Assembly (NCBI RefSeq): GCF_027486195.1
Contig: NZ_JAIXPP010000074.1
Location: 1-64,000 of the forward strand
DNA from: Novosphingobium sp.
Lineage (GTDB): Bacteria > Pseudomonadota > Alphaproteobacteria > Sphingomonadales > Sphingomonadaceae
Length of the DNA stretch: 64,000 bases
Reading direction: 5' to 3'
Both the position numbers and the translations under genes were made by a program. Of this stretch, positions 47,711 to 56,826 are shown one piece after another (position 1 is the first letter of the stretch; each line of letters starts with the position of its first letter). The notes beneath the pieces are model-generated. The model had not been told where the DNA came from and ran no database searches. It saw only the letters and a program-made list of their open reading frames with translations.

Positions 47711-47887
47711 CTATTGAAGTAGGTATCGATTCGCAACGGAAATCGCATCCTCTCCACCCGGCGGTCCGGATCAGCCTTGCCCGAACTGGGCAAATGGCTG
47801 TCCGGACCACCACCCCAGCAGTTTCCGAGCAGGCCCCTGTCAATCACGGGGGTTCAACCAGACTCTGACAGACCAAGGGGACGTAAC

Positions 47888-48238
47888 ATGAACGCCATCC
47901 GCAACAGCGCAGTCCGCCAGCTGCTTCCGGCCTTTCTCGCGCTCGTCGGCACCGCCGCCAGCTTCGCGGTGACAGCAACCCCGGCCCGCGCTGCCGACAG
48001 CAATGCCTATTACTCGGTGACGCTCGCCGCGCCAGTCGCCAAGCCTGCCAAGCTCATGCTGGGCGATGTGCTGTGGAACTGCGCTGGTGACACCTGCTCG
48101 GCAGGTCAGGACACTGCCCGCCCGGTGGTCGTCTGCACCAAGCTGGCCGCAAAGGTCGGCACGATCAACCGCTTTGCCACGCCCAAGGGCGAACTGGCCA
48201 CGGAAGACATGGCCCGCTGCAACACGCCCAAGGCCTGA
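47888..48238 (+). CDS. Exported CC_3452-type protein
   Basis: A 116-residue secreted protein with an N-terminal signal segment (AFLALVGTAASFAVTATPAR then AA). The mature domain YYSVTLAAPVAKPAKLMLGDVLWNCAGDTC (spanning residues 41-70) and PVVVCTKLAAKVG match the group called CC_3452 family in sphingomonads and Caulobacter, of unknown function. Four cysteines suggest two disulfides. A clear terminator follows. Confidence 0.83.
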   Translation: MNAIRNSAVRQLLPAFLALVGTAASFAVTATPARAADSNAYYSVTLAAPVAKPAKLMLGDVLWNCAGDTCSAGQDTARPVVVCTKLAAKVGTINRFATPKGELATEDMARCNTPKA

Positions 48239-48300
48239 ACCGACCCATTACCCGTCTCTTCAGCGCGCCTTCTACCCACACCCTGAAGCGCGCCCCTTAC

Positions 48301-48345
48301 ACGGCTGCGGCACAGTCTCCCTGGACTGTCCGCAGCCGTTTTTTT
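48301..48345 (+). terminator. Rho-independent terminator
   Basis: ACGGCTGCGG pairs with CCGCAGCCGT, extended by ACAGTC/GACTGT, and is followed by TTTTTTT. It lies about 62 bases after the CC_3452-type gene stop. Confidence 0.88.
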
Positions 48346-48388
48346 GTGTCCGGCTGATTAGTGGCTGACGGCTGGCGGGCCTGTCCCT

Positions 48389-49093
48389 ATGTTGCGGATG
48401 ATGCTGCGTTTCATTTCCGCCGCCGCGCTGATCCTCGCGCTCGTCACCGCGCCGCTGGCGGCTGCACCGCCCACCACAGCGGCTGCGCCCGACACGGCGC
48501 TGCGGGCCGACCTGCATTGCGCTGCAGCTTTCGCAATTGCCGCCTCCGAACAGGCGCGCGGGAGTGCGGCGGCCCTCGCGCTGCCGCCGATGGCAGTGCG
48601 CGGCAAGCGCTTCTTCGCCGATGTGGGTGCGCGGGCGGTGGAGCAGGGTGGGATGACGCAGGCCGCCGTGCGCGATCTGCTGGTGGCTGAAGTGACCGGG
48701 ATGCAGCGCCGCGCCGCCGCCGATCCGGATCGCGAGCTGGCGGCCGAAGTGGGGCCCTGCCTTGCCCGGCTTGATGCCGCTGTGCCGCCCCTGCAGACGC
48801 CGGACCTTGCGCAATGCGCCGCAATCCTCACGCTGGCGTGGGAAGAAGAGCATGCCAAAGGGCCGGATAGCGCGGCGGCACGCGATCTCCAGACCCTGAC
48901 GCAAGTGCTGACCGCGCGCGCGCGCAATGGCTTCATCGCCGGCGGCAAAAGCGGCGACGGCGCTGATGCGGCCATCGAGGCGGCACGCGATGCGATCCGA
49001 CAAGAGGCCGCCGACCGGCCTGGCGGCGTGGACAATTACGACATCGCGCATTGCTACGATCTCGGTGCGCCGGATGCGAAATCGCACTACTAA
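48389..49093 (+). CDS. Hypothetical exported protein
   Basis: A 234-residue protein with a signal peptide (MLRMMLRFISAAALILALVT then APLAAAPP). The mature part is helical, Ala-rich and carries four cysteines (DLHCAAAF, GPCLARL, AQCAAIL, AHCYDLG). The repeated pattern of L-x-x-x-A-x-C suggests two similar helical halves. No family recognised. It lies between the terminator and the SPFH gene and is probably transcribed alone. Confidence 0.7.
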   Translation: MLRMMLRFISAAALILALVTAPLAAAPPTTAAAPDTALRADLHCAAAFAIAASEQARGSAAALALPPMAVRGKRFFADVGARAVEQGGMTQAAVRDLLVAEVTGMQRRAAADPDRELAAEVGPCLARLDAAVPPLQTPDLAQCAAILTLAWEEEHAKGPDSAAARDLQTLTQVLTARARNGFIAGGKSGDGADAAIEAARDAIRQEAADRPGGVDNYDIAHCYDLGAPDAKSHY

Positions 49094-49146
49094 AGCGCTG
49101 CGTTTGCGATAGGTTGCGCAGCACAGACAAGCTTGGGGGACATGGC

Positions 49147-50127
49147 GTGGAAGCGGTGCTGATCCTGATCGTGGGGCTTGCGGTGGTCTATCTGGCCATG
49201 GGGATCCGGGTGGTCCGGCAGGGCCATGTCTACACGATCGAGCGGCTGGGCCGCTATTCGCTTGCCGCCCAGCCGGGCTTGCACTTCATCGTGCCGTTCA
49301 TCGACCGGGTCGGTCACAAGGTGAACATGATGGAGCAGGTGCTCGACATTCCGGGCCAGGAAATCATCACCCGCGACAACGCGATGGTCGGCGTCGATGC
49401 GATCGTGTTCTTCCAGGTGCTCGATGCGGGCAAGGCGGCTTACGAGGTTTCCAACCTCTATGTCGCGATCATGCAACTGACGACGACGAACCTGCGCACG
49501 GTGATGGGTTCGATGGACCTCGACGAGACCCTCTCGAAGCGCGACGAGATCAACGCGCGGCTGCTCAACGTAGTGGATCATGCGACCTCGCCCTGGGGCC
49601 TCAAGATCACGCGGGTCGAGATCAAGGACATCCGCCCGCCGGCCGACATTTCCAACGCGATGGCCCGCCAGATGAAGGCCGAGCGCGAGAAGCGCGCGCA
49701 GATCCTCGAGGCGGAAGGATCGCGCGCATCGGAAATCCTCAAGGCCGAGGGGCAGAAGCAGGCGCAGATCCTCGAAGCGGAGGGGCGCAAGGAAGCCGCT
49801 TTCCGCGATGCAGAAGCGCGCGAGCGCTCTGCCGAGGCTGAGGCGCGGGCGACCGCGGTGGTTTCTGACGCGATCGCCTCGTCCGGCACGCAGGCGCTCA
49901 ACTACTTCGTTGCGCAGAAATACGTCGAGGCGGTGAAGGAATTCGCCACTTCGCCCAATGCCAAGACGATCCTGTTCCCGATCGAGGCGACGCAGCTTGT
50001 CGGTGCGCTGGGCGGGATCGGCGATCTGATCAGCGATGCGGTGGGCAAGCCGGGATCGCCGCCGCAACCGCCAGCCGGACCGCGCGTGCCGCGCGTCGCG
50101 CCGCCTCCGCCGCCGGTGCAGGGCTGA
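49147..50127 (+). CDS. SPFH/Band-7 (stomatin-like) membrane protein
   Basis: A 326-residue protein of the stomatin/prohibitin group (QmcA-like). It has an N-terminal membrane segment (VLILIVGLAVVYLAMGIRVV) and the Band-7 domain (residues about 22-180) with VPFIDRVGHKVNMMEQVLD and TTNLRTVMGSMDLDETLS. A coiled coil with repeats of ILEAEG (about 185-235) and a Pro-rich tail follow. The GTG at 49147 with GGGGGA upstream is the best start. It is paired with an NfeD-like gene, forming the common SPFH-NfeD membrane-quality module. Confidence 0.93.
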   Translation: MEAVLILIVGLAVVYLAMGIRVVRQGHVYTIERLGRYSLAAQPGLHFIVPFIDRVGHKVNMMEQVLDIPGQEIITRDNAMVGVDAIVFFQVLDAGKAAYEVSNLYVAIMQLTTTNLRTVMGSMDLDETLSKRDEINARLLNVVDHATSPWGLKITRVEIKDIRPPADISNAMARQMKAEREKRAQILEAEGSRASEILKAEGQKQAQILEAEGRKEAAFRDAEARERSAEAEARATAVVSDAIASSGTQALNYFVAQKYVEAVKEFATSPNAKTILFPIEATQLVGALGGIGDLISDAVGKPGSPPQPPAGPRVPRVAPPPPPVQG

Positions 50128-50131
50128 ACCA

Positions 50132-50581
50132 GTGGCCGCGCTGACCGACCTTTTCGGCCTTCACTGGGGTTGGATGGCGCTGGGCGTGGCGCTGGCCATC
50201 GCCGAGATCGTGGCGCCGGGCTATTTCCTGATCTGGCTGGCAGCGGCAGCGCTCCTGACCGGCTTGGTCGCTGCGGTGATGCCGGTGGGGATCGAGGCCG
50301 AGATCATCCTGTTCGCGGTACTCTGCGCGCTTGCGCTGGCGGCAGGGCGGCGCTGGGTGCTGCGCCATCCGGTTGCTAGCGCCGATCCTATGCTCAACGA
50401 CCGGGGCGGGCAGATCATCGGCCAGAGCGTGGTCGTCACCCATGTGATCGAGGGCGGCAGCGGACGCGTGCGCCACGGGGATACCGAATGGCTGGCACGC
50501 GGACCCGATGCGCAGCCCGGCACACGGATGCGGGTGACCGGGGCCGATGGCACCGTGCTGCTGGTCGAACATCTGCACTGA
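50132..50581 (+). CDS. NfeD-like membrane protein
   Basis: A 149-residue protein with hydrophobic segments at residues about 10-70 and an OB-fold NfeD domain at 85-149 (LNDRGGQIIGQSVVVTHVIEGGSGRVRHGDTEWLARG). It pairs with stomatin-like proteins and is believed to control SPFH assembly. The GTG start at 50132 is 4 bases after the SPFH stop, with AGGG upstream. Confidence 0.87.
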   Translation: MAALTDLFGLHWGWMALGVALAIAEIVAPGYFLIWLAAAALLTGLVAAVMPVGIEAEIILFAVLCALALAAGRRWVLRHPVASADPMLNDRGGQIIGQSVVVTHVIEGGSGRVRHGDTEWLARGPDAQPGTRMRVTGADGTVLLVEHLH

Positions 50582-50692
50582 TCGTGCCCGGTGCAGGGCA
50601 CATGCCTTGATGGCCCGCTTGCCGACTGCGCAGGCGGTTCCCATATTCGCCTCAAACCCCGTTTTCCTCCCCGAGACAGGACGATCCGATCC

Positions 50693-51091
50693 ATGCCCGA
50701 CAAGATGAACCTGACCGACGCCGAGTGGCGCGCGCGGCTTTCGCCCGAGCAGTACCAGGTCCTGCGCCAGGGCGGCACCGAGCGGGCCTTCACCGGCAAG
50801 TACGAGAAGAACAAGCTCACCGGCCAGTATCACTGTGCCGGCTGCGGCGCGCCGCTGTTCGAATCCGGCACCAAGTATGACAGCGGCTCGGGCTGGCCGA
50901 GCTTCACCGCGCCGGTCGATCCCGAGGCGGTCGACGAGCACCGCGACGTGAGCCACGGCATGATCCGCACCGAAGTGCGCTGTGCGCGCTGCGATGGGCA
51001 TCTCGGCCATGTCTTCCCCGATGGCCCCGGGCCGACCGGTCTACGCTATTGCATGAACAGCGCCTCGCTCGAATTCACGCCCGAAGACTGA
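50693..51091 (+). CDS. msrB: Peptide-methionine (R)-S-oxide reductase
   Basis: Repairs oxidised methionine. The 132-residue MsrB has the zinc-binding pairs CAGC and CARC, the [12 protein letters not shown] motif near residue 62, and the catalytic Cys in [11 protein letters not shown] near 120. ATG 50693 starts the usual family N-terminus ([16 protein letters not shown]). Confidence 0.96.
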   Translation: MPDKMNLTDAEWRARLSPEQYQVLRQGGTERAFTGKYEKNKLTGQYHCAGCGAPLFESGTKYDSGSGWPSFTAPVDPEAVDEHRDVSHGMIRTEVRCARCDGHLGHVFPDGPGPTGLRYCMNSASLEFTPED

Positions 51092-51236
51092 AAAGGCCGC
51101 ATTCGGATTGTCCCCGGTGCAATCGCACCTTCCGGGTTAACCCTGTGTTCCGAATCGCCTATGCATCACGCGCCGCGAGGACGCATGCCCGCCGCAACGA
51201 GGGGCCGGGCTGCATGAGGGAGCTGACGCAAAGCTG

Positions 51237-53381
51237 ATGGCCAGACGGGATTCCCCCAACCGCTCGAAGCAGGGCCGCTCCGAACCGGAGCGCTCCTCCT
51301 CACGGCGGCAGCGCGATCCGCAGGAGCCTTCGTTCCTCCGCCGCTGGCTGCGCCGCCTGCTCATCTGGGGCACGGCACTGACCCTGCTGGGCGCGATGGC
51401 GCTGGCTGTGGCGGTCTTCGTCACCGAGCGTTCGCTGCCGAGCTACGAGCGGATGAAATCGACCCAGACCGGGCAGACCATCGTGGTCCGCGCGAGTGAC
51501 GGGTCCGAGATCGTCACGCTCGGGCCGAGCTATGGGCGCTGGGTGCCCTATGAGCGCATTCCGCAGACGCTGAAGGACGCGATGATCTCGGTCGAAGACC
51601 GGCGCTTCCGCGACCACTGGGGCGTTGATCCCATCGGCATCATCCGCTCGGTCGTGGTGCGCATCCAGAGCGGGCACTGGCGGCAGGGCGGCTCGACGAT
51701 CACGCAGCAGTTGGCGCGCAACATCTTCCTCAACAACAGCCGCACCTTCGATCGCAAGATCCGCGAGGCGCTGCTGGCCATGGCGATCGAGCAGAAGTTC
51801 ACCAAGGATCAGGTGCTCGAGCTTTACCTCAACAAGGTCTATTTCGGCGGCGGCGCCTATGGCGTCGATTCCGCCGCGCGCAAGTTCTTCGGCCACTCGG
51901 GCGAGCAGCTGAGCCTCGCCGAAGCGGCGATCATTGCCGGCCTCGTCAAGGCGCCCTCGCACTATTCGCCCACCGCCGATGCCGCAGCAGCCGTCGGCCG
52001 CGCCAAGGTCGTCGTGCAGACAATGCAGGAAGCCGGCAAGATCACCCCGGCAGAAGCGGCTGCGACCGATTTCAAGACGGTCAAGCTTGCCGAGGAGCAG
52101 GGCCAGAATTCGGCGCGCTACTTCACCGACTGGGTGCTGCCGCAGCTCGATCTGCTGCTGCCCGACAACGACCAGCCAATCGAGGTGTGGACCACGCTCG
52201 ATCCTGCCGCGCAGCATGCGGCGACCGATTCGATCCAGGCAAACGTGCCCAAGGGCGCACAGGGGGCGCTTGTCAGCCTTGACCGCGACGGGGCGGTGCT
52301 GGCGATGGTCGGCGGCACCGACTACGTGACCTCGAACTACAACCGCGCAGTCAACGCGGTGCGCCAGCCGGGTTCGGCTTGGAAGCTGTTCGTCTACCTC
52401 GCCGCACTGGAAGCCGGGTACACCCCGGATGCCAAGGTCAAGGACGAGCCGGTGACGATCGACGGCTGGAGCCCGCGCAATTCGGGCGGAACCTATGCCG
52501 GCGAGATCGATGTGCGCAGCGCCTTTGCTTATTCGAAGAATACTGTGGCAGCGCAACTCGGCAACGAAGTTGGCTTCGGCGCAGTAGCCAACATGGCGCG
52601 CCGCTTCGGCATCACCACGCCGATCAACACGCTGCCCTCGATGGTGCTGGGCTCGTCCGACGTGCGCGTGATCGACATGGTGCGCGCCTTCGCCGCAGTG
52701 CAGGCCAAGGGCACGGCAGTGACGCCTTACGGCATTCGCAAGATCACCTCGACCGAGGGTGAAGTGCTCTACAGCCATCGGCCTGATCCGGCGCAGCAAC
52801 TGGTGCCCAACTTCGTGGCGGCGGGGATCACCGACCTGCTGCAGTCTGCCGTGAGCATCGGCACCGGCCGCGCCGCGCAGATCGGGCGCCCGGTCGCAGG
52901 CAAGACCGGCACGACGAGTTCTAACAAGGACGGCTGGTTCCTCGGCTTCTCGAGCGGGATCACCACCGGCGTGTGGATGGGCCGCGACGATGCGCATCCG
53001 GTGCCCGGGCTGCAGGGCGGCACCGCGCCCGCGCGCGCCTTTGCCGCCTACATGAAGATCGCTACCGCCAAGCGCCCGCCCGAGAAGTTCGATACCGATC
53101 TCAAGATGCCGCAGTGGCAGCTGGAGCCCGATGACGAGGTGATGCAGGCCAATCCGGATGGCTATTTCTATGCCGATCCCGATGGCAACATCATCGAGCC
53201 GGGGACCCAGCCCAAGCCGCCGGTGGCCGATGGCGCCTTGCCGGGCGGTGAGCAGGGCGTTCCGGTGCCCGAAGGCCCGCCAGCTGCCGGAGACGATTTC
53301 CTCAGCCGCGCCACCGGCAAGCAGGCTGATCCGGCGCCGCGTCCCCGGCCGAAGCCAGTCGCCACCCCCAAGCCGAACTGA
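51237..53381 (+). CDS. Class A penicillin-binding protein (PBP1A type)
   Basis: A 714-residue bifunctional peptidoglycan synthase. The cytosolic N-terminus is basic, followed by one membrane anchor (residues about 39-64). The GT51 transglycosylase domain has EDRRFRDHWGVD near 117 and QGGSTITQQLARN near 150, with RKIREALLAMAIE. The transpeptidase domain has the SxxK of QPGSAWKLF near 380, the SxN of YSKNTVAAQ near 428 and KTGTTS near 557. The C-terminal tail is Pro-rich and disordered. Acts in the periplasm in cell-wall growth. Confidence 0.95.
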   Translation: MARRDSPNRSKQGRSEPERSSSRRQRDPQEPSFLRRWLRRLLIWGTALTLLGAMALAVAVFVTERSLPSYERMKSTQTGQTIVVRASDGSEIVTLGPSYGRWVPYERIPQTLKDAMISVEDRRFRDHWGVDPIGIIRSVVVRIQSGHWRQGGSTITQQLARNIFLNNSRTFDRKIREALLAMAIEQKFTKDQVLELYLNKVYFGGGAYGVDSAARKFFGHSGEQLSLAEAAIIAGLVKAPSHYSPTADAAAAVGRAKVVVQTMQEAGKITPAEAAATDFKTVKLAEEQGQNSARYFTDWVLPQLDLLLPDNDQPIEVWTTLDPAAQHAATDSIQANVPKGAQGALVSLDRDGAVLAMVGGTDYVTSNYNRAVNAVRQPGSAWKLFVYLAALEAGYTPDAKVKDEPVTIDGWSPRNSGGTYAGEIDVRSAFAYSKNTVAAQLGNEVGFGAVANMARRFGITTPINTLPSMVLGSSDVRVIDMVRAFAAVQAKGTAVTPYGIRKITSTEGEVLYSHRPDPAQQLVPNFVAAGITDLLQSAVSIGTGRAAQIGRPVAGKTGTTSSNKDGWFLGFSSGITTGVWMGRDDAHPVPGLQGGTAPARAFAAYMKIATAKRPPEKFDTDLKMPQWQLEPDDEVMQANPDGYFYADPDGNIIEPGTQPKPPVADGALPGGEQGVPVPEGPPAAGDDFLSRATGKQADPAPRPRPKPVATPKPN

Positions 53382-53813
53382 TCACCCTCTCGCGTCGGGG
53401 GCGAGCGCCTTGCTCCCCGCGATGCCGATCAGGAACATGGCCAGCGCCAAGGTGTTGGGCACGACATTGAGACCGAAGCCGGTCAGCACCGAAAGCGTGC
53501 TGTCGAGCGCATACCACGCCAGCATGCCGATCGTGGCGGCCTGCCACAGCGGCTGCCCGGCGGGCCCCATCGTGATGGCCTGCCGGATGACCAGCCAGAG
53601 CATCACCATCCAGCCCAGGAACACGCCGCCGAGGACCCCGATCATGAACCGGCCGGCGGGGGTGAGATCGGTCGGCGGCCCCATGCTGATCAGCGCCAGC
53701 CCCATTCGCAGCGGCGCATCGGTGGCGGGTAGCGCGCCGCCCGCCACAAGCAGCGCGAACAGCACCATCGAAACCAGCCAGAACTGGAACCAGGCTTGCC
53801 AGAAAGGGCTCAT
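53382..53813 (-). CDS. Four-helix membrane protein divergent from the MmyB regulator
   Basis: A 143-residue hydrophobic protein with about four membrane segments (residues 9-27, 57-77, 90-107 and 110-130). ATG 53813 has GAGGAG nine bases upstream, which settles the start. Its stop abuts the PBP gene stop. The MmyB-type regulator starts 109 bases away in the opposite direction with a palindrome in between, so the two are likely co-controlled. No family recognised. Confidence 0.78.
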   Translation of the reverse strand: MSPFWQAWFQFWLVSMVLFALLVAGGALPATDAPLRMGLALISMGPPTDLTPAGRFMIGVLGGVFLGWMVMLWLVIRQAITMGPAGQPLWQAATIGMLAWYALDSTLSVLTGFGLNVVPNTLALAMFLIGIAGSKALAPDARG

Positions 53814-53868
53814 GCAGATGATCTCCTCGTATCTGGCGGTCTGGTGGCAGAGGTGGCAGCGGCAAATC

Positions 53869-53887
53869 AATTACCTCCGGGGTTATT
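53869..53887. promoter_or_regulatory. Palindrome 1 of the MmyB regulator locus
   Basis: The 19-base near-palindrome AATTACCTCCGGGGTTATT lies 34 bases before the regulator start and 56 bases before the divergent membrane protein start. It matches the downstream site at 54760-54778 at 15 of 19 positions. Confidence 0.7.
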
Positions 53888-53921
53888 GAAGCGGCCCCGC
53901 CGGGCTGCGACACTAGCGCGC

Positions 53922-54764
53922 ATGGATATGTGCCTTGATGGATTCGCGCGCCTGTTGCGGGAGTGGCGGCAGAAACGGCGCTGGTCGCAGCTCGACCTCG
54001 CGCTGACTTCGGGCGTTTCGCAGCGCCATATCAGCTTCCTTGAATCCGCACGGTCCAATCCCAGCCGGGCGATGATCCTGCAACTGAGCGAGGCGCTCGA
54101 CGTTCCGCTGCGGACACGCAACCTGTGGCTCACGGCGGCGGGCTTCGCGCCGCTCTACGCCGCGCGCACGCTGGATGATCCGCAGATGGCGCAGGTCATG
54201 GGCGCGGTGCGCATGATGCTCGGCGCGCACGAGCCTTACCCGGCGCTGGCGCTCGACCGGGCATGGAACGTGCTGATCGCCAATCGGCCGTTCGACGCGC
54301 TCACTGCGCTGCTCGGCGCCGATATCTGGGAGCGTGTGGCGGGCGCGGAAGCAGGGGGCGAGCGCAATCTCATGCGCCTGTTCTTCCACCCGCAGGGCAT
54401 CCGTTCGCTGGTGACGAACTGGGCGGCAGTCGGCCCCCTGCTGTGGCAGCGCGCGACGCGCGAGGCGCATGCGCTGGGCGGCGCCGACATGCTGGCCGTG
54501 CTCGATGAACTCGCGCCGTTTCAGGAGCCCGAGGTGCTGTGGTCCGCGATGGACAGCGCACTGCTGCCCGTGGTGCCGTTCAAGCTGGCGGTGGGCGATC
54601 AGCGGATCGCCCTGTTCGCGGTGATCGCCACTTTCGGCACGGCGCAGGATGTGACGACCGACGAACTGCGGATCGAGACGCTGTTTCCCGCCGACGCCGA
54701 GACCGAAGCGCTATTCCGCAACCTGCCGCTACCGCCCGCGCAGGGCGAATACCTCCTGCAATAA
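53922..54764 (+). CDS. MmyB-type XRE transcriptional regulator
   Basis: A 280-residue regulator. The N-terminal XRE helix-turn-helix (residues 8-62) reads LREWRQKRRWSQLDLALTSG, then SQRHISFLESARSNPSRAMI. The C-terminal MmyB-like ligand-binding domain (about 95-270) contains YPALALDRAWNVLIANRPF and NLMRLFFHPQGIRSLVTNW. Such proteins bind fatty acids or aromatic ligands and usually control small oxidoreductase genes. Two matching palindromes flank it. Confidence 0.9.
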   Translation: MDMCLDGFARLLREWRQKRRWSQLDLALTSGVSQRHISFLESARSNPSRAMILQLSEALDVPLRTRNLWLTAAGFAPLYAARTLDDPQMAQVMGAVRMMLGAHEPYPALALDRAWNVLIANRPFDALTALLGADIWERVAGAEAGGERNLMRLFFHPQGIRSLVTNWAAVGPLLWQRATREAHALGGADMLAVLDELAPFQEPEVLWSAMDSALLPVVPFKLAVGDQRIALFAVIATFGTAQDVTTDELRIETLFPADAETEALFRNLPLPPAQGEYLLQ

Positions 54765-54778
54765 CCTCCCGCGTAATT
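54760..54778. promoter_or_regulatory. Palindrome 2 of the MmyB regulator locus
   Basis: AATAACCTCCCGCGTAATT overlaps the regulator stop codon and lies 52 bases before the epoxide-hydrolase-like start. It shares 15 of 19 bases with the site at 53869-53887, including the AAT-ACCTCC core. Confidence 0.7.
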
Positions 54779-54830
54779 GGCAGCCTTCCCTGGCCGGTTC
54801 ATGGTCTCATCTAGGACAAGGAGAGAACCC

Positions 54831-55205
54831 ATGACCCCACTCGAGACAATCAAGGCCTTCATGAAGGCGATGGAGCCGCTCGATTACGATACGGCGCTCC
54901 AGTACGTGGCCGAGACCTGCGAATACACCAACCCGCCGCCCATCGGCACGGTGACCGGGCCTGCCGGCATGCGCGCGGTGCTGGAGCCGTTCTTCGCGCC
55001 GACGCTGGAGAACGCGTTCGTGATCCTGCGCGAGCTCGCCGCCGGCCCGGTCGTCATGCTGGAGCGGCTGGACCGGCACCGCCTTGCAGACAAATGGGTC
55101 GAGCTGCCGGTGACCGGCGTCTACGAAGTCCACGAGGGCAAGATCACCTACTGGCGCGACTATTTCGACGCGGCGACGATCATGTCGCAGTGGCCCACCG
55201 GCTGA
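54831..55205 (+). CDS. Limonene-1,2-epoxide-hydrolase-like protein
   Basis: A 124-residue SnoaL-like alpha+beta barrel protein. The catalytic set of limonene-1,2-epoxide hydrolase (Tyr53, Asn55, Arg99, Asp101, Asp132 in the Rhodococcus enzyme, recalled) is matched by Tyr32-x-Asn34 (CEYTNP), Arg79-x-Asp81 (LERLDR) and Asp110 (YWRDYFD) with very similar spacing, so hydrolysis of a small epoxide is plausible. A perfect ribosome-binding site (AAGGAGAG) precedes the ATG, and a palindrome matching the regulator's own site lies upstream. Confidence 0.8.
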   Translation: MTPLETIKAFMKAMEPLDYDTALQYVAETCEYTNPPPIGTVTGPAGMRAVLEPFFAPTLENAFVILRELAAGPVVMLERLDRHRLADKWVELPVTGVYEVHEGKITYWRDYFDAATIMSQWPTG

Positions 55206-55216
55206 ACGCGGATACG

Positions 55217-55254
55217 AAAAGGGGCTGGTGGACGCCTGTCCGCCAGCCCCTTTT
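55217..55254. terminator. Bidirectional Rho-independent terminator
   Basis: AAAAGGGGCTGGTGG (55217-55231) pairs with CCGCCAGCCCCTTTT (55240-55254), with one G-T pair. It has A- and T-runs on both sides, between the epoxide-hydrolase-like gene and the convergent degP gene. Confidence 0.9.
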
Positions 55255-55272
55255 CTGTGCGCAGGTTGCCTG

Positions 55273-56826
55273 TCAGCGGATGCGGATCGGCAGGTAGATC
55301 GCGGGCTGGCCGCGACGCTGGATGCGCAGCAACACGGCCTCGCGGTTCTCGGTCTTGGCCTGGCGCACCACGGCTTCGAGATCGGCAGCGGTAGCGACCG
55401 GCTTGTAGTTGGCCGAAAGCACGATGTCGCCGCGCTGCAGGCCCTTGGCCGCCGCGTCCGCCGAATCGTCGACTGCCGTGATGACCACGCCCTTGGTGTC
55501 CTCGCTCGCGCCAAGCTGGCGGGCGATCTGCGGAGTGATCGGGATCGCCGCGATGCCCAGTGCCTGCTGCACGACCGGGCCTGCAGGCTTGCTCGGCTTG
55601 GCGGCGCCGCCGCCGAAGCCGTTATCATCGCCCTGCTGCGCATCGGGATCGAAGGTCTGCTGGGCGAGCTCTTCCTCGCTCGGCCGCTTGCCGACGATGG
55701 CCTGCACCGTCAGGCGCTGGCCGTTGCGGATGAGGTCGATCGGGATGCGCTTGCCGGGCGCGGTGTTGGCAACGATGAACGACAGGGTCTGGTCCGGCGT
55801 CACGTCCTTGCTATCAACGCGCACGACCACGTCGCCGGGCTGCATGCCGGCCTTGGCCGCGCCCTGTCCGGGTTCGACCGACTGGATGAACTCGCCGCGA
55901 TTCTTGGCAAGGCCAAGGCTGGCGGCGAGGTCGTCGGAGAGCTGCTGGATACGCACGCCGAGGTAGCCGCGCTCGATGGCCTGGCCATTGCGCAGCTTCT
56001 CGACGATCGGGGCCGCGATTTCGGCCGGAATGGCGAAGCCGATGCCGACACTGCCGCCGGTGGGCGAGAAGATCGCGTTGTTGATGCCGATGACGTTGCC
56101 GGCCATGTCGAACATCGGCCCGCCCGAGTTGCCCCGGTTGATCGAGGCGTCGGTCTGCAGGTAACGGTCATAGGCCGAACCCGAACCGGTGTTGCGATAG
56201 ACCGCCGAGATGATGCCGCTGGTGACCGTGCCGCCAAGGCCGAACGGATTGCCGATCGCGATGATCCAGTCCCCCACGCGGGCGTGGCGCGAATCGCCGA
56301 ACTTCACGAACGGGAACGGCTTGGTGCCGGTGATCTTGAGCACGGCCAGATCGGATGCGGCATCGCGGCCGACGAGCTTGGCCGGATAGTCCGTTCCGTC
56401 GGTCATGGTGACGGTGATCGATTCGATCTCGCCCTGGCCTTCGGCGGTGATCACGTGATTGTTGGTGACGACGTAGCCATCAGCCGAAACGAGGAAGCCC
56501 GAGCCGAGCGACTGCGCCTCACGCGTCTGCGGCTGGCCGCCGCCACCGCCCTGTCCCCCGCCGAACAGATCGCTGAACGGGGTGCCGGCAAAGGGGTTGT
56601 TGTTCTGCACCTTCACACGCTGGCGGGTCGAGATGTTGACCACCGCCGGCTGGAGCTGCTGGGTGAGATCGGCAAAGCTGGCCGGGGCACCGCCGCGCGG
56701 GACGACCGACTGCATCTGGGCCGAATCGTTCTGCGCAACCTGGGCTCCGGCCGGGAAACCCGTCGTCAGGGTCAGCGCGCTGCCAGCGAGGAGCAGCGCT
56801 GTAGTCACTCCGTAAGCGTATCGCAC
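55273..56826 (-). CDS. degP: Periplasmic serine protease DegP/HtrA
   Basis: A 517-residue Do-family protease and chaperone for misfolded envelope proteins. It has a signal peptide (MRYAYGVTTALLLAGSALTL). The catalytic triad is His in TNNHVI, Asp in AASDLAVLK and Ser in NRGNSGGPMFD, and two PDZ domains follow (about 285-375 and 415-515). The Gly-rich linker GGGQGGGGGQ follows the flexible LD loop region. The GTG at 56826 is preferred because AGAGGAA lies eight bases upstream and the next residues form the family N-terminus; an ATG at 56844 is the alternative. It follows hflKC. Confidence 0.94.
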   Translation of the reverse strand: MRYAYGVTTALLLAGSALTLTTGFPAGAQVAQNDSAQMQSVVPRGGAPASFADLTQQLQPAVVNISTRQRVKVQNNNPFAGTPFSDLFGGGQGGGGGQPQTREAQSLGSGFLVSADGYVVTNNHVITAEGQGEIESITVTMTDGTDYPAKLVGRDAASDLAVLKITGTKPFPFVKFGDSRHARVGDWIIAIGNPFGLGGTVTSGIISAVYRNTGSGSAYDRYLQTDASINRGNSGGPMFDMAGNVIGINNAIFSPTGGSVGIGFAIPAEIAAPIVEKLRNGQAIERGYLGVRIQQLSDDLAASLGLAKNRGEFIQSVEPGQGAAKAGMQPGDVVVRVDSKDVTPDQTLSFIVANTAPGKRIPIDLIRNGQRLTVQAIVGKRPSEEELAQQTFDPDAQQGDDNGFGGGAAKPSKPAGPVVQQALGIAAIPITPQIARQLGASEDTKGVVITAVDDSADAAAKGLQRGDIVLSANYKPVATAADLEAVVRQAKTENREAVLLRIQRRGQPAIYLPIRIR

